A stretch of 64,000 nt of DNA from Streptomyces sp. AC550_RSS872 (GCF_019049285.1 NZ_JAGMUL010000005.1:62001-126000), one strand, 5' to 3'; numbered from the stretch's first letter, positions 37,130-47,366 are shown. Notes: generated by a model from the letters alone, not told the origin. Program-made: numbers and translations.

Positions 37130-38083
37130 GTGAGCGGGAAGTCGCAGGGTGAGCGGCGTACAGGACTGCTGAACGGCTTCGCGGCGTATGGGATGTGGGG
37201 GCTCGTTCCCCTCTTCTGGCCTCTGCTGAAGCCCGCCGGTGCGGTCGAGATCCTCGCGCACCGGATGACCTGGTCCCTCGTCTTCGTGGCGGTGGCGCTG
37301 GCCTTCGTACGGCGCTGGGCCTGGGCGGGCGAGCTGATACGGCAGCCGCGGCGGCTGGCGCTGGTCGCCGTGGCCGCGGCCGTGATCACCGTCAACTGGG
37401 GCGTCTACATCTGGTCCGTGAACTCGGGCCATGTGGTGGAGGCGTCGCTCGGGTACTTCATCAATCCGCTCGTCACCATCGCGATGGGCGTGCTGCTGCT
37501 GAAGGAGCGGTTGCGGCCGGTGCAGTGGGCGGCGGTCGGCGTCGGGTTCGCCGCGGTGATCGTGCTGACCGTCGGGTACGGCCGGCCACCGTGGATCTCG
37601 CTCACTCTCGCCTTCTCCTTCGCCACGTACGGGCTGGTCAAGAAGAAGGTCAACCTCGGCGGCATCGAGTCGCTGGCCGCGGAGACCGCGATCCAGTTCC
37701 TGCCCGCCGCGGGGTACCTCGTGTGGCTGACGGCCCACGGGGAGTCGACGTTCACCTCGCAGGGAGCCGGCCACGCGGCGCTGCTCGCGGCCACCGGTGT
37801 CGTCACCGCGCTGCCGCTCGTCTGCTTCGGCGCGGCCGCGATACGGGTGCCGCTGTCGACGCTGGGGCTGCTCCAGTACCTGGCGCCGGTCTTCCAGTTC
37901 CTGCTCGGCGTCCTGTACTTCCACGAGGCGATGCCGGCCGAGCGGTGGGCCGGGTTCGCGCTGGTGTGGCTGGCGCTGACGCTGCTCACGGCCGACGCGT
38001 GGCGCTCCGCGCGGCGGAGCAGGCTGGCGGAGTTCAGCGTGCCGAGGGTCGAGAAGCCGGTCTCCGCCGCGGTGGACGTCTGA
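37130..38083 (+). CDS. rarD: EamA-family transporter RarD
   Basis: 317 residues from GTG 37130, with GAAGGAGGGG just upstream. Ten hydrophobic spans form two EamA halves. RarD features include GFAAYGMWGLVPLFWPLLK at the start, NWGVYIWSVNSGHVVEASLGYFINPL and TLAFSFATYGLVKKK. The family carries small metabolites, with E. coli RarD tied to chloramphenicol sensitivity. No operon partner. Confidence 0.9.
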   Translation: MSGKSQGERRTGLLNGFAAYGMWGLVPLFWPLLKPAGAVEILAHRMTWSLVFVAVALAFVRRWAWAGELIRQPRRLALVAVAAAVITVNWGVYIWSVNSGHVVEASLGYFINPLVTIAMGVLLLKERLRPVQWAAVGVGFAAVIVLTVGYGRPPWISLTLAFSFATYGLVKKKVNLGGIESLAAETAIQFLPAAGYLVWLTAHGESTFTSQGAGHAALLAATGVVTALPLVCFGAAAIRVPLSTLGLLQYLAPVFQFLLGVLYFHEAMPAERWAGFALVWLALTLLTADAWRSARRSRLAEFSVPRVEKPVSAAVDV

Positions 38084-38125
38084 CCTGAGGGCTGCCACCC
38101 CAGACCCCCGCTTCGGCCCTGAACG

Positions 38126-38148
38126 GGCCTCGTCCTCAAACGCCGGAC
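38126..38148. repeat. Dispersed 23-bp intergenic repeat, copy 1
   Basis: GGCCTCGTCCTCAAACGCCG and the next bases GAC are exactly the reverse complement of 48665-48687, 10.5 kb away. Similar sequences (CGTCCTCAAACGCCGGACGG) are widespread between Streptomyces genes. Function unknown. Confidence 0.8.
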
Positions 38149-38217
38149 GGGCTGAATGCAGCCGAACCCGGCGATTCCTCGTTGCGGCCCACTCTCCCCG
38201 CCTCTATGAGTGGTCGC

Positions 38218-39778
<1,561 letters not shown>

Positions 39779-39802
39779 CAGGGAGGCGAGGCACCGGGCA
39801 TT

Positions 39803-41134
39803 TCAAGCGGTGGGCGGTTGGGCCGGCTTGGCGGCTCGGGCGGCGAGACGGTCCATGCGGGCGCGGGCCGACTCCAGCTCCTCGGCCTCCTCGGCGGCCG
39901 GGCCGCCCTCCGCCACGAGATCGCTCCACAGACCGAGCAGGTCGCGGCCCAGGGCCAGGCCCAGCGCCGGGTCCCGGACCGCCCGCCACGCCGTGGCCGC
40001 GCCGTACAGGCTGCCGTACGCCGCCTCCGCGTCCCGGGTGCGGTGGTGCGTACGGGCCACGTCGAGGCAGAGACCGAAGGCGCGCTCCGGGTCGCCGGCC
40101 AGGTAGGCGATGTACGCGGCGAGTTCACGTGTCCGCAGGACCTCGGGGTGCTCCAGCCCCAGCACCGCCGACGCCTGAGCCAGGGTCCGCTCCGCGAGCT
40201 CGGTCGCCTCCGCCGTCCGGCCCTCCTTCACGGCCTCGTTGATCCGCGCCATCTCCTCGGCGAAGGGCGAGACATCGGCGGTCGTGGCCGGCTCCGCGTC
40301 CCCGAGGACGGCTTCGGCCACGGCGTCGAAGCCGCGCGGCGGGGTGGGCCCGGGGTCGAGGTCGGGGATGGAGGTGGAGACGAGGAGGGGAGCCCGGCGC
40401 GGGACGGCTTGCGGCGCCCCGGCTTCCGGTACGGCGCCTTCCGGTACGACGCCTTCCGGTACGGGGCCTTCCGGTCCGGCATCCTTCGGTGCGGCATTCT
40501 TCGGTACGGCTTCTGTCGGTACGTCACCCTGCGGTACGTCCGTCGGCTCCGGTCGCGCGTCCATGGGCGGGGGCGGGCCGAACTCCCCGAGCGGCGGCGC
40601 GACCGTGCCGGGCACGGCGTCCTGCACCGGCTCGGGTGCCGACCCGGGCAACGCCCGCAGCCGGAAGGTGGGCGAGGCGTCCTGCTCCGGGCCCGGCAGC
40701 GGTCGTAGGACCTGCGTGGGCCTGTCCCGATGGGGCGGCGGGTCCTGCGGGAGCGGCGCGGCCGGCGCCTCCGGTACCGCAGGCGCCCCCGGCACCGAGG
40801 GCTCCCTCGGCGGAGCCGTCCGCACCGGCTCGGCGGTGAACTGACTGGAGCCGTCCTCCGCCACGCGCAGCGGAACGACGTAACCGATGCGCTCGTCGTG
40901 GATCGTGGCGTGCACGGGGTGGCCGCTGGCGACCGCGATGCGCTGGAGGTGGGTCAGCACGGTGCGCTGGATCTCCTCGCCGGGGACACCGGTGACGGGT
41001 ACACCGCCGATCGACGCACCGGCCCCGCCCGGACCGACGGCAGGCACGCGCACGTCGATCGGCGCGGCCACGGGGGCCGCGGAGGCCGCGGCGCGTTTCT
41101 GTTCCCGCTTCATCGCGCGGCTCAGTCGAGACAT
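39803..41134 (-). CDS. Large TPR-type protein with a repeat-rich Pro/Glu linker
   Basis: 443 residues from ATG 41134 (GAGGGAA upstream). It has three parts: an N-terminal basic helix and a beta domain (VLTHLQRIAVASGHPVHATIHDE, then YVVPLRVAEDGSSQF), a disordered Pro/Glu linker of about 160 residues holding short VPEGx repeats, and a C-terminal helical TPR-like region (EEMARINEAVKEGRTAEATELAERTLAQASAVLGLEHPEVLRTRE). There is no signal peptide. It is divergent from the P-loop-like gene at 41406; paired control is likely. Function unknown. Confidence 0.78.
   Translation of the reverse strand: MSRLSRAMKREQKRAAASAAPVAAPIDVRVPAVGPGGAGASIGGVPVTGVPGEEIQRTVLTHLQRIAVASGHPVHATIHDERIGYVVPLRVAEDGSSQFTAEPVRTAPPREPSVPGAPAVPEAPAAPLPQDPPPHRDRPTQVLRPLPGPEQDASPTFRLRALPGSAPEPVQDAVPGTVAPPLGEFGPPPPMDARPEPTDVPQGDVPTEAVPKNAAPKDAGPEGPVPEGVVPEGAVPEAGAPQAVPRRAPLLVSTSIPDLDPGPTPPRGFDAVAEAVLGDAEPATTADVSPFAEEMARINEAVKEGRTAEATELAERTLAQASAVLGLEHPEVLRTRELAAYIAYLAGDPERAFGLCLDVARTHHRTRDAEAAYGSLYGAATAWRAVRDPALGLALGRDLLGLWSDLVAEGGPAAEEAEELESARARMDRLAARAAKPAQPPTA
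40423..40542 (-). repeat. Eight tandem 15-bp repeats inside the TPR gene
   Basis: Eight in-frame units from CTTCCGGTACGGCGC to CCTGCGGTACGTCCG run without gaps. Each encodes five residues of the VPEGx/VPxxA type in the linker. The count is divisible by three, so copy changes keep the frame. Confidence 0.9.
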
Positions 41135-41405
41135 CGCTTCCCTCACTCGCATGCGCCGGGGAGATTCACGGCCGACGCGTTCGGGTCCCATGGTGCCCCC
41201 TCCCGCGGTCGTGTTCCGCTTCCCCGGCGTCAACATCCGGTAGTACAGATCGGACACGTCGTACACGTACGGTCGAGTCTCTCCGGCCGCGCGCGGCGCG
41301 GGCGTCACCGGGACGTCACAGACTCGTTCCAGGAGCTTGTGCCACGTCACAGCGTTCTCATGCCTGGCGCGATGATCGATGGCGTGACGAGGGAGGAGTG
41401 CGGGC
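41135..41405. promoter_or_regulatory. Divergent promoter region between the TPR gene and the P-loop-like gene
   Basis: 271 bp with no convincing ORF. It carries the start signals of both neighbouring genes; no strong repeat is seen. Confidence 0.45.
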
Positions 41406-41927
41406 ATGCGGAGTGACATGCACGTGCAGCAGGGGCGGTCCGAGCCGGGGCCGGAGATCTGGATCCGCGGGCCGGTGCCCCTGCCCGAGGAGCCCCCGCT
41501 CTCCCCTGCCGTCGCCACGCCCCGGCGCTTCTCCTGGGTCGGCGTGCACGGCGGGGCGGGTGTCACCACGCTCGCCACGGTCTACGGCGGCCAGGACTGC
41601 GGTCGCCTCTGGCCCGGTCCGTCCGATCCGCGGTCGGTCCTGCTCGTGGCCCGCACACATGCGGCCGGGCTGGCCGCCGCCCTGGGCGCCCTCGAGATCT
41701 TCCGGCGCGGTGAGGCTCCGCACGGGCTCGATCTCGACGCCGTCGTCCTGGTCGCGGACGCGCCGGGTCGGCTGCCGCGGCCACTCGCCGAGCGCGTCAA
41801 GGTGATCGAGTCGGCCATCGACGTGTACCGGGTGCCGTGGGTGCCCGCTTGGCGGCTCGGCGAGCTGGGTGGACGGCCGCCGCGGGCAGCCGTTGCGCTG
41901 GCCCGGCTGACGGGGCGCTCCCGGTGA
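41406..41927 (+). CDS. P-loop-like protein (DUF6668-like) with a degenerate Walker A
   Basis: 173 residues. FSWVGVHGGAGVTTLATVYGG resembles a ParA/CpaE-type P-loop but lacks the Lys (GGAGVTT for GGxGKTT). VLLVARTHAAGLAAALGALEIFRR and LDAVVLVADAPGRLPRPLAER follow, with a second strand in the place of Walker B. An ATP-binding role is doubtful; a partner or sensor role is possible. It overlaps the amidase (TGA/GTG) and is divergent from the TPR gene, so these three may form one locus. Confidence 0.75.
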   Translation: MRSDMHVQQGRSEPGPEIWIRGPVPLPEEPPLSPAVATPRRFSWVGVHGGAGVTTLATVYGGQDCGRLWPGPSDPRSVLLVARTHAAGLAAALGALEIFRRGEAPHGLDLDAVVLVADAPGRLPRPLAERVKVIESAIDVYRVPWVPAWRLGELGGRPPRAAVALARLTGRSR

Positions 41928-43351
41928 GTTCGGCGGTCACCTCGGCCACCGAGATCGCCTCGGCCGTACGCTCGCAGACTCTCCACGCCGTCGATGTCGT
42001 CACGGCGGCCCTCGAGCGCATCGAGCGGGCCGACCCCGTCCTGTCCGCGTTCATCGAGGTGTGGGGCGAGGAGGCGTTGCGGCGGGCCCGGGACGTGGAC
42101 GCACGGGTCGGCGCGGGCGAGCGGCTGCCGTTGGCCGGAGTGCCGATCGGGGTCAAGGGACGGCGTGGACTGCGGACGGCGGGCCCGCTGCTCGCGGCGG
42201 GCTGCGTGGCGGTCGGGGCGACGTCCGTTCCTGGGCCGGGAACTCCCTGGCAGACCTGGGGACTCGGCCGGTACGGCCGTACGGCCAACCCCTGGCGGCC
42301 CGACCGGACGCCGGGCGGCTCCTCGGCCGGGTCCGCGGCGGCGGTGGCGGCGGGGCTGGTGCCGCTCGCGACCGGCAGCGACGGGGCCGGATCGGTGCGG
42401 ATCCCTGCGGCGTGGTGCGGGGTCGTCGGACTGAAGGCCGGCAACGGACGCTTGCCGTCGGCCGATCCTACGGGGCTCATGGCGCCGGGGGTGTTCGCGC
42501 GGTGCGTGGCGGATGTGGCGTCGTACTGGGATGTGATGTCGGGCGGCGGCGGGGCGCGGGACGACTGGGCGCGGGACGGCGGGCTGCCTGGTGCGGGCGC
42601 GCATGACGGGCCGGGTGGCGGACATGACAGGTCGGTCGGTGAGCTCCCCAGGTCGGCCGGCGCGGATGACAGGCCGGTCGGCGGACATGACAGGCCCGTC
42701 GGCGAACTCCCCAGGTCGATCGGCGCGGATGACAGGCCCTTCGGCGAGCTCCCCAGGCCGGTCGGCGCGGATGACAGGCCGGTCGGCGGGTACACCGCCC
42801 CGACCGCCGTGTGGTCCCGCGACCTCGGTTTCGACTCCCCCGACCCGGACGTCGTCGCCGTCGCCCACGCCACGGCCGTACGGCTTGCCGAGGCCGGCGC
42901 GATACGGCTCGTACGGCCGCGGACGCCGCTCTGTCTCGACGACCCGGCCCCGGCATGGCTCGCCCTGCGAGTCCCGCGCGCCCAGGGTGCCCAGGGTGCC
43001 CAGGGCAGCAACCCCGGCCCCGAGGCGCTCCACGCCCACCGGATCCGGGCCGCGAACGACAGCCGCCTGGCCGACCTGTTCACCGAGACCGAGCTGCTGC
43101 TGACGCCGACCACCCCTACCCCGCCGCACGGCCACGACGGTCCCGGCGATCGGTACTCCACCGCGCTGACCTGGGCGTTCAACCTGAGCGGGCATCCGGC
43201 GATCAGCATTCCGGCGGGGCTGGACGGCGATGGCTGTCCGGTCGGGCTCCAGTTGGTGGCGGCGCATGGACGGGAGGGCCTGTTGCTCGACGTGGCGCGG
43301 GCGGCCGAGTCGGCCGTCGGGCCCTGGACAGTTCCTTGCGTGCGCATATAA
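41924..43351 (+). CDS. Amidase-signature family enzyme with an inserted heptad-repeat segment
   Basis: 475 residues from GTG 41924, overlapping the previous stop. Amidase-signature triad: Lys78 (PIGVKGR), the cis-Ser near 133-134 (TPGGSSAGSAAAVA) and nucleophile Ser157 (GSDGAGSVRIPA). A normal amidase C-terminal half resumes with YTAPTAVWSRDLGFDSPD. Residues about 234-289 are an inserted heptapeptide repeat (LPRSxGA, DDRPVGG). AQGAQGAQG occurs later. The family hydrolyses amides; substrate unknown, and the insertion lies between core parts so activity may survive. Confidence 0.85.
   Translation: MSSAVTSATEIASAVRSQTLHAVDVVTAALERIERADPVLSAFIEVWGEEALRRARDVDARVGAGERLPLAGVPIGVKGRRGLRTAGPLLAAGCVAVGATSVPGPGTPWQTWGLGRYGRTANPWRPDRTPGGSSAGSAAAVAAGLVPLATGSDGAGSVRIPAAWCGVVGLKAGNGRLPSADPTGLMAPGVFARCVADVASYWDVMSGGGGARDDWARDGGLPGAGAHDGPGGGHDRSVGELPRSAGADDRPVGGHDRPVGELPRSIGADDRPFGELPRPVGADDRPVGGYTAPTAVWSRDLGFDSPDPDVVAVAHATAVRLAEAGAIRLVRPRTPLCLDDPAPAWLALRVPRAQGAQGAQGSNPGPEALHAHRIRAANDSRLADLFTETELLLTPTTPTPPHGHDGPGDRYSTALTWAFNLSGHPAISIPAGLDGDGCPVGLQLVAAHGREGLLLDVARAAESAVGPWTVPCVRI
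42621..42788 (+). repeat. Eight heptad (21-bp) repeats inside the amidase gene
   Basis: 168 bp equal to eight 21-nt units, arranged as 63-bp triplets (unit 1 at 42621-42683, unit 2 at 42684-42746, partial third 42747-42788). Peptide units: HDRxVGE, LPRSxGA, DDRPxGx. In frame throughout. Confidence 0.85.
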
Positions 43352-43352
43352 T
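43325..43352 (+). promoter_or_regulatory. Sigma70-like promoter inside the amidase 3' end
   Basis: TGGACA (43325-43330), 16-bp spacer, TATAAT (43347-43352). A perfect -10 and a 5/6 -35 match, unusual for this GC-rich DNA. Predicted start about 43360, 36 bp before the ATG of the FMN reductase gene. Confidence 0.7.
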
Positions 43353-43395
43353 GCACAGGCGACTTATTGTCGGACGCCGACCATATGGGGGACCC

Positions 43396-43980
43396 ATGAC
43401 CCGCCGCTTCCTGTTCCTGCTGGGCAGCAGCCGCAGCGGGGGCAACACCGAAGTACTGGCCCGCAAAGCCGCCGAGCAGCTGGCCGAGGATGTCGAACAG
43501 GAGTGGATCAGCCTCGCCGACCACCCGCTGCCGGACTTCGCGGACGTACGCCAGGACGACGCGCTTCCCCCGGCCCCCACCGGGAACGCCGCGCTGCTGC
43601 TCGACGCCACACTGGCGGCCACGGACCTGGTGATCGCGTCGCCGCTGTACTGGTACTCGGTGTCCGCCCACACCAAGCGCTACCTGGATGAGTGGGAGAA
43701 CTGGCTGCGCACTCCCGGCCTCGGTTTCAAGGCGGGGATGGCCGAGCGCACCCTGTGGGGCGTCACCGCGCTCTACCACAGCGAACACGAGGTCGCCGAG
43801 CCGCTGATCGGCACCCTCAACAATTCGGCCGCCTACTTCGGCATGCGCTTCGGCGGCGTCCTGCTGGGCAAGGGCGGCCGGATCGACGACGTACTGGACG
43901 ACACCGCGGCGCTCACCCGCGCCAAGACCTTCTTCGCCCAGGACCCGCCGACCGCCCGCTTCCCGTACCAGGCAGCTTGA
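43396..43980 (+). CDS. NADPH-dependent FMN reductase / flavodoxin-fold protein
   Basis: 194 residues. MTRRFLFLLGSSRSGGNTEVLARK is the FMN-binding loop of flavodoxin-fold reductases (SSRSGGNT), followed by VIASPLYWYSVSAHTKRYLDE and LGKGGRIDDVLDD. It is likely a NAD(P)H:FMN or quinone reductase. It has its own strong promoter just upstream. Short 19-bp repeats follow the stop. Confidence 0.87.
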   Translation: MTRRFLFLLGSSRSGGNTEVLARKAAEQLAEDVEQEWISLADHPLPDFADVRQDDALPPAPTGNAALLLDATLAATDLVIASPLYWYSVSAHTKRYLDEWENWLRTPGLGFKAGMAERTLWGVTALYHSEHEVAEPLIGTLNNSAAYFGMRFGGVLLGKGGRIDDVLDDTAALTRAKTFFAQDPPTARFPYQAA

Positions 43981-43988
43981 CCGAATGC

Positions 43989-44041
43989 CCGGCCGCCTGA
44001 CCGCATACCGGCTGCCTGACCTGCCCCCGGCCGCCTGACCG
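43989..44041. repeat. 19-bp tandem repeat after the FMN reductase gene
   Basis: CCGGCCGCCTGACCG at 43989, CCGGCTGCCTGACCT at 44008 and CCGGCCGCCTGACCG at 44027 recur with a 19-bp period. They begin just after the stop codon (43978-43980) and lie before the convergent ABC permease. Confidence 0.65.
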
Positions 44042-44083
44042 GATCCGGCTGACCGAGCGGACACCGGCTGCCCAGGCGGAGCG

Positions 44084-44989
44084 CTACGCGGTGATGTCCT
44101 TCGTCGTGAACCTCGCCCAGGCCGCCGAACCGAACACCGCGGCGTAGAGGGCCTGGATCTCCAGGTTCTTGACGAGGTCGTCCCAGTAGACGGGTTCGCG
44201 CATGAGGTCGGCGAAGGACAGCCAGTAGTGGGAGAAGAAGTACGGCTGGAGCGCGTGGAGCTGGGGTATCTGGTCGAGGATCTGGACGGTGATCAGCAGG
44301 CCGACGGTCGTCGCCATCGCCGCGATCCCGCTGTTGGTCAGCGTCGAGACGAACAGGCCGAGGGCCGCCACACCGATGAGTGACACGGCGACGACGAGGG
44401 CGATCAGCAGGGCTCTGCCGAGGCCCTCCGCAAAGCTGATGCGGGTGCCGGAGATGGTCGTCAGTTCACCCAGCGGGAAGAGCAGCGCGCCGACCGTGAG
44501 CGCCGAGAGCGCGACCACGAGGGTGGCCACCAGGCAGAAGGCCATCGTGGTCGCGTACTTGGTGAGGAGCAGTCGGGTGCGGCCGGCGGGGGCGACGAGG
44601 AGATAGCGCAGGGTGCCCGCGTTCGCCTCGCCGGCTATCGCGTCGCCCGCGATGACGCCGATCGCCATCGGCAGGAAGAACGGGAGCGTCGCGGCCAGTG
44701 CGGTGAAGACCAGGAACAGGCCGTTGTTGGTGATCTGCGAGATGAACGCCGGGCCGCCGCCCTGCGGGCCACCGCCTCCCATCGACGCGCCGTCGCTGGT
44801 CTCGATCTTCACGGCGATCCCGACCAGGATCGGCACGGCGGCGAGGACGGCGAGCAGCGCGAGGGTGCGCCAGCGCCGGAAGGTGGTGAGCAGCTCGCTG
44901 CGCAGGAGGCCGAAGGTCCACAAAGGGCTGACCTTCCGGGCCGCCCCCTCGCTCGCGCCGCCCTGCCGGAGGACCTCAGCCTGCGACAT
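44084..44989 (-). CDS. ABC transporter permease (ABC-2 type)
   Basis: 301 residues and about six spans. ELLTTFRRWRTLALLAVLAAVPILVGI opens the domain; GVIAGDAIAGEANAGTLRYLLVAP is a signature of the ABC-2 membrane component. It is translated with the ATPase gene (14-nt overlap) as an export pair. No substrate is readable. Confidence 0.88.
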   Translation of the reverse strand: MSQAEVLRQGGASEGAARKVSPLWTFGLLRSELLTTFRRWRTLALLAVLAAVPILVGIAVKIETSDGASMGGGGPQGGGPAFISQITNNGLFLVFTALAATLPFFLPMAIGVIAGDAIAGEANAGTLRYLLVAPAGRTRLLLTKYATTMAFCLVATLVVALSALTVGALLFPLGELTTISGTRISFAEGLGRALLIALVVAVSLIGVAALGLFVSTLTNSGIAAMATTVGLLITVQILDQIPQLHALQPYFFSHYWLSFADLMREPVYWDDLVKNLEIQALYAAVFGSAAWARFTTKDITA

Positions 44990-45980
44990 CGAACCCCTCC
45001 CCCGTGAGCGCCACGAACGCGTCCTCCAGGGAAGCCCGTTCGACGCTGAAGCCCCGCACCCGGACCCCGGCGGTCACCAACGCCGCGTTGACGTCGGCGA
45101 GATCGCGGTCCGGGGGTTCGGCGGTCACCCGGTCGTCGGTGACGACGACGTCACCGGCACCCTGCTCCTTCAGCACCCGGGCCGCGTCCGCGGCGTCGGG
45201 TGTGGTCACGACGAGCCGACCGCGGTTCCCGGCCGCCAGCTCTGCCACCGCGCCCTGGGTGATCAGCCGGCCCTGCGCCATCACGGCCGCATGCGTGCAG
45301 ACCTGCTCGATCTCGTCGAGGAGGTGGGAGGAGAGGAACACGGTCGTGCCGTCGGACGCCAACTCCCGGATGAGGGCGCGGATCTCGCGCATGCCCTGCG
45401 GGTCGAGCCCGTTGGTCGGCTCGTCGAGGACGAGTAGCCGGCGTGGCTGGAGCAGCGCGGCCGCGAGCCCCAGCCGCTGCTTCATGCCGAGCGAGTAGGC
45501 CTTGGCCTTCTTGCCCGCGGCGGCCGTCAGGCCCACCCGGTCCAGCGCGGCCGCGACGCGGGTGCGCCGGGTGCGTGGATCGGCGGTCGGGTCGGCGGCG
45601 TCGTACCGGACGAGGTTGTCGCGTCCGGAGAGGAAGCCGTACAGGGCGGGTCCCTCGATGAGCGCGCCGACGTGCGGCAGTACGGCGCGCGCTGACCGGG
45701 GCATGGGCTGCCCCAGCACACGCGCGCTGCCGGCGGTGGGCTCGATCAGGCCCATGAGCATGCGGATGGTGGTGGTCTTGCCTGAGCCGTTCGGACCGAG
45801 GAAACCGAAGACACTGCCCGCCGGGACGGTCAGGTCGAGACCGTCGACGGCGAGTTGCCCGCCGCGGTAGCGCTTGGTGAGCGCCCGGGTGGCGATCACC
45901 GTGTCGGCGACGTCGTCGGCCCGGTCGGATCGACCGGCCTGATCGACCTCGCCGGCCTCCGCGGCGGGCAGTTCCTCCAT
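44976..45980 (-). CDS. ABC transporter ATP-binding protein
   Basis: 334 residues. Walker A FLGPNGSGKTTTIRML, Q-loop in LIEPTAGSA, signature YSLGMKQRLGLAAALL, Walker B LLVLDEPTNGLDPQG and the H-loop LSSHLLDEI. The C-terminal domain of about 100 residues is common in the ABC-2 type exporters of drugs or lipids. The first 30 residues are acidic and poorly conserved. It overlaps the permease by 14 nt. Confidence 0.93.
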   Translation of the reverse strand: MEELPAAEAGEVDQAGRSDRADDVADTVIATRALTKRYRGGQLAVDGLDLTVPAGSVFGFLGPNGSGKTTTIRMLMGLIEPTAGSARVLGQPMPRSARAVLPHVGALIEGPALYGFLSGRDNLVRYDAADPTADPRTRRTRVAAALDRVGLTAAAGKKAKAYSLGMKQRLGLAAALLQPRRLLVLDEPTNGLDPQGMREIRALIRELASDGTTVFLSSHLLDEIEQVCTHAAVMAQGRLITQGAVAELAAGNRGRLVVTTPDAADAARVLKEQGAGDVVVTDDRVTAEPPDRDLADVNAALVTAGVRVRGFSVERASLEDAFVALTGEGFDVAG

Positions 45981-46061
45981 CGGTTCCTCAGGCTCCTCGG
46001 GCCCCTAGGGGCACCTCGATCGTGGCGCGTCCGTGCCGTCCGGCCGGCTGTCGGTTCCGGT

Positions 46062-47366
46062 TCACTTCCCGGAGTCGGCCGCCTTCACGAGCGCGTCCTT
46101 GTCGACCGCTCCCACATAGACCTTGCCGTCGTCCGTGATCAGGGCGTTGATCAGGCGGGTCTTGAAGACCGTGCCCGAGCCGAACTTACCCGTGACCTTG
46201 TCGCCCAGGGAGTCGAGGAAGCCACCCATGTCCCCGCCGACCTCGGCACCGGAGGGAACACCCTCGCCGCCGGTGTCGAACACGGCCACGGAGTTCCAGC
46301 CCTCGCCGATGACCTCGGGGCCGCCCTCGGGCGTCTTACCGACCTTGTCCCCGGACTTCGGGCCGTCGAGTTCCTTGCCGAACTCCTTGCCGAAGTCCTT
46401 TCCGAACTCCTTGTCGAGCTCCTTGCGCAGCTCGTCCTCGGACTTGGGGGTGCCGTGCTCGCCGCCCTTCCCCTCCAGCGCGTCCTCCTCGGTGACCTTC
46501 GCACCCTTGGGCGGGGTGAAGTCGAAGGTGGAGGCGGCCGGCTTGGCGAAGCTGACCTGGGTGAAGCCGGCGTCGATCACTGCCGCGCCGCCGCTCGACG
46601 GGGTCAGCGTGAACTTCAGCGGCATGCCGGTCTCGGCGTCCACGGCCACAGTGATCGCGCCGACCGTGGTCCCGGACTGCTTCGGCTTGATGAGCAGTCG
46701 GTACGCGTCCCGGCCCGCGACCTGCGCGGTGCCGTCGACGGTGACGGACGTGGTGTCGTCGACCGCCTTGAGCGCCTCCTCGGCGAAGCCCTTGGGCGTG
46801 GCGGGAACGTCTTCCTTCTCCTGCCCGCCCTTCGCCTCCTCGGCGGTGCCGTGGAAGACCTCGTTCGACTTGCTGTCGTAGCCCCAGACGTCCTTGCCGT
46901 TGTGGATGAGGCTGTACTCGGAGGCGTTCTCCAGCAGGGAGAGCTTCTGCTTGTTCTCGCCGTCCGCGGCGACGCGCAGCGTGTGCGTGCCGGACGCCAG
47001 CTCGGTGAGCTTGGCCGACGGATCGGCGGACGATCCGTCACCCGACCCGGACGCCATGGCACCGGAGGCGAAGCCGGCCCCCAGCCCGCCGAGGTCCGGC
47101 AGCCCCAAGTCGGTGCTGATCTTCACGGTGCCGGACAGCCGCTCCACGTCCGACTGCGCGATCTTCTCGATGAGTTGCTCTGCGGTGATCTTCGGCAGGT
47201 CCGGGTCGCCCGAGTCGGCGATCGCCGGGACGAGCCCGATCGTCGCCGCCGCGACTCCCACGACCGTCACCGGGACGACGTACCGCGCGGCCTTGCGCCG
47301 CCCCGAGGGCAGGTCGTCGACCTCCTTGACCGCGGTCGTACTGTCGTCGGATTCGTACGGTGCCAT
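46062..47366 (-). CDS. LolA-like (DUF2092-type) membrane-anchored lipoprotein-fold protein
   Basis: 434 residues from ATG 47366 (GGAGGTAAGG upstream). A single N-terminal membrane anchor (ARYVVPVTVVGVAAATIGLVP, about 27-47) is preceded by a basic cytoplasmic part. The periplasm-like domain has the LolA/LolB-fold pattern (SGTVKISTDLGLPDLGGL, IHNGKDVWGYDSKSN, TVAVDAETGMPLKFTL). Residues about 300-330 are a charged run (KEFGKDFGKEFGKELDG) that looks like a helical insert. Role in actinobacterial envelope unknown. It is close to an ABC exporter gene pair. Confidence 0.75.
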   Translation of the reverse strand: MAPYESDDSTTAVKEVDDLPSGRRKAARYVVPVTVVGVAAATIGLVPAIADSGDPDLPKITAEQLIEKIAQSDVERLSGTVKISTDLGLPDLGGLGAGFASGAMASGSGDGSSADPSAKLTELASGTHTLRVAADGENKQKLSLLENASEYSLIHNGKDVWGYDSKSNEVFHGTAEEAKGGQEKEDVPATPKGFAEEALKAVDDTTSVTVDGTAQVAGRDAYRLLIKPKQSGTTVGAITVAVDAETGMPLKFTLTPSSGGAAVIDAGFTQVSFAKPAASTFDFTPPKGAKVTEEDALEGKGGEHGTPKSEDELRKELDKEFGKDFGKEFGKELDGPKSGDKVGKTPEGGPEVIGEGWNSVAVFDTGGEGVPSGAEVGGDMGGFLDSLGDKVTGKFGSGTVFKTRLINALITDDGKVYVGAVDKDALVKAADSGK

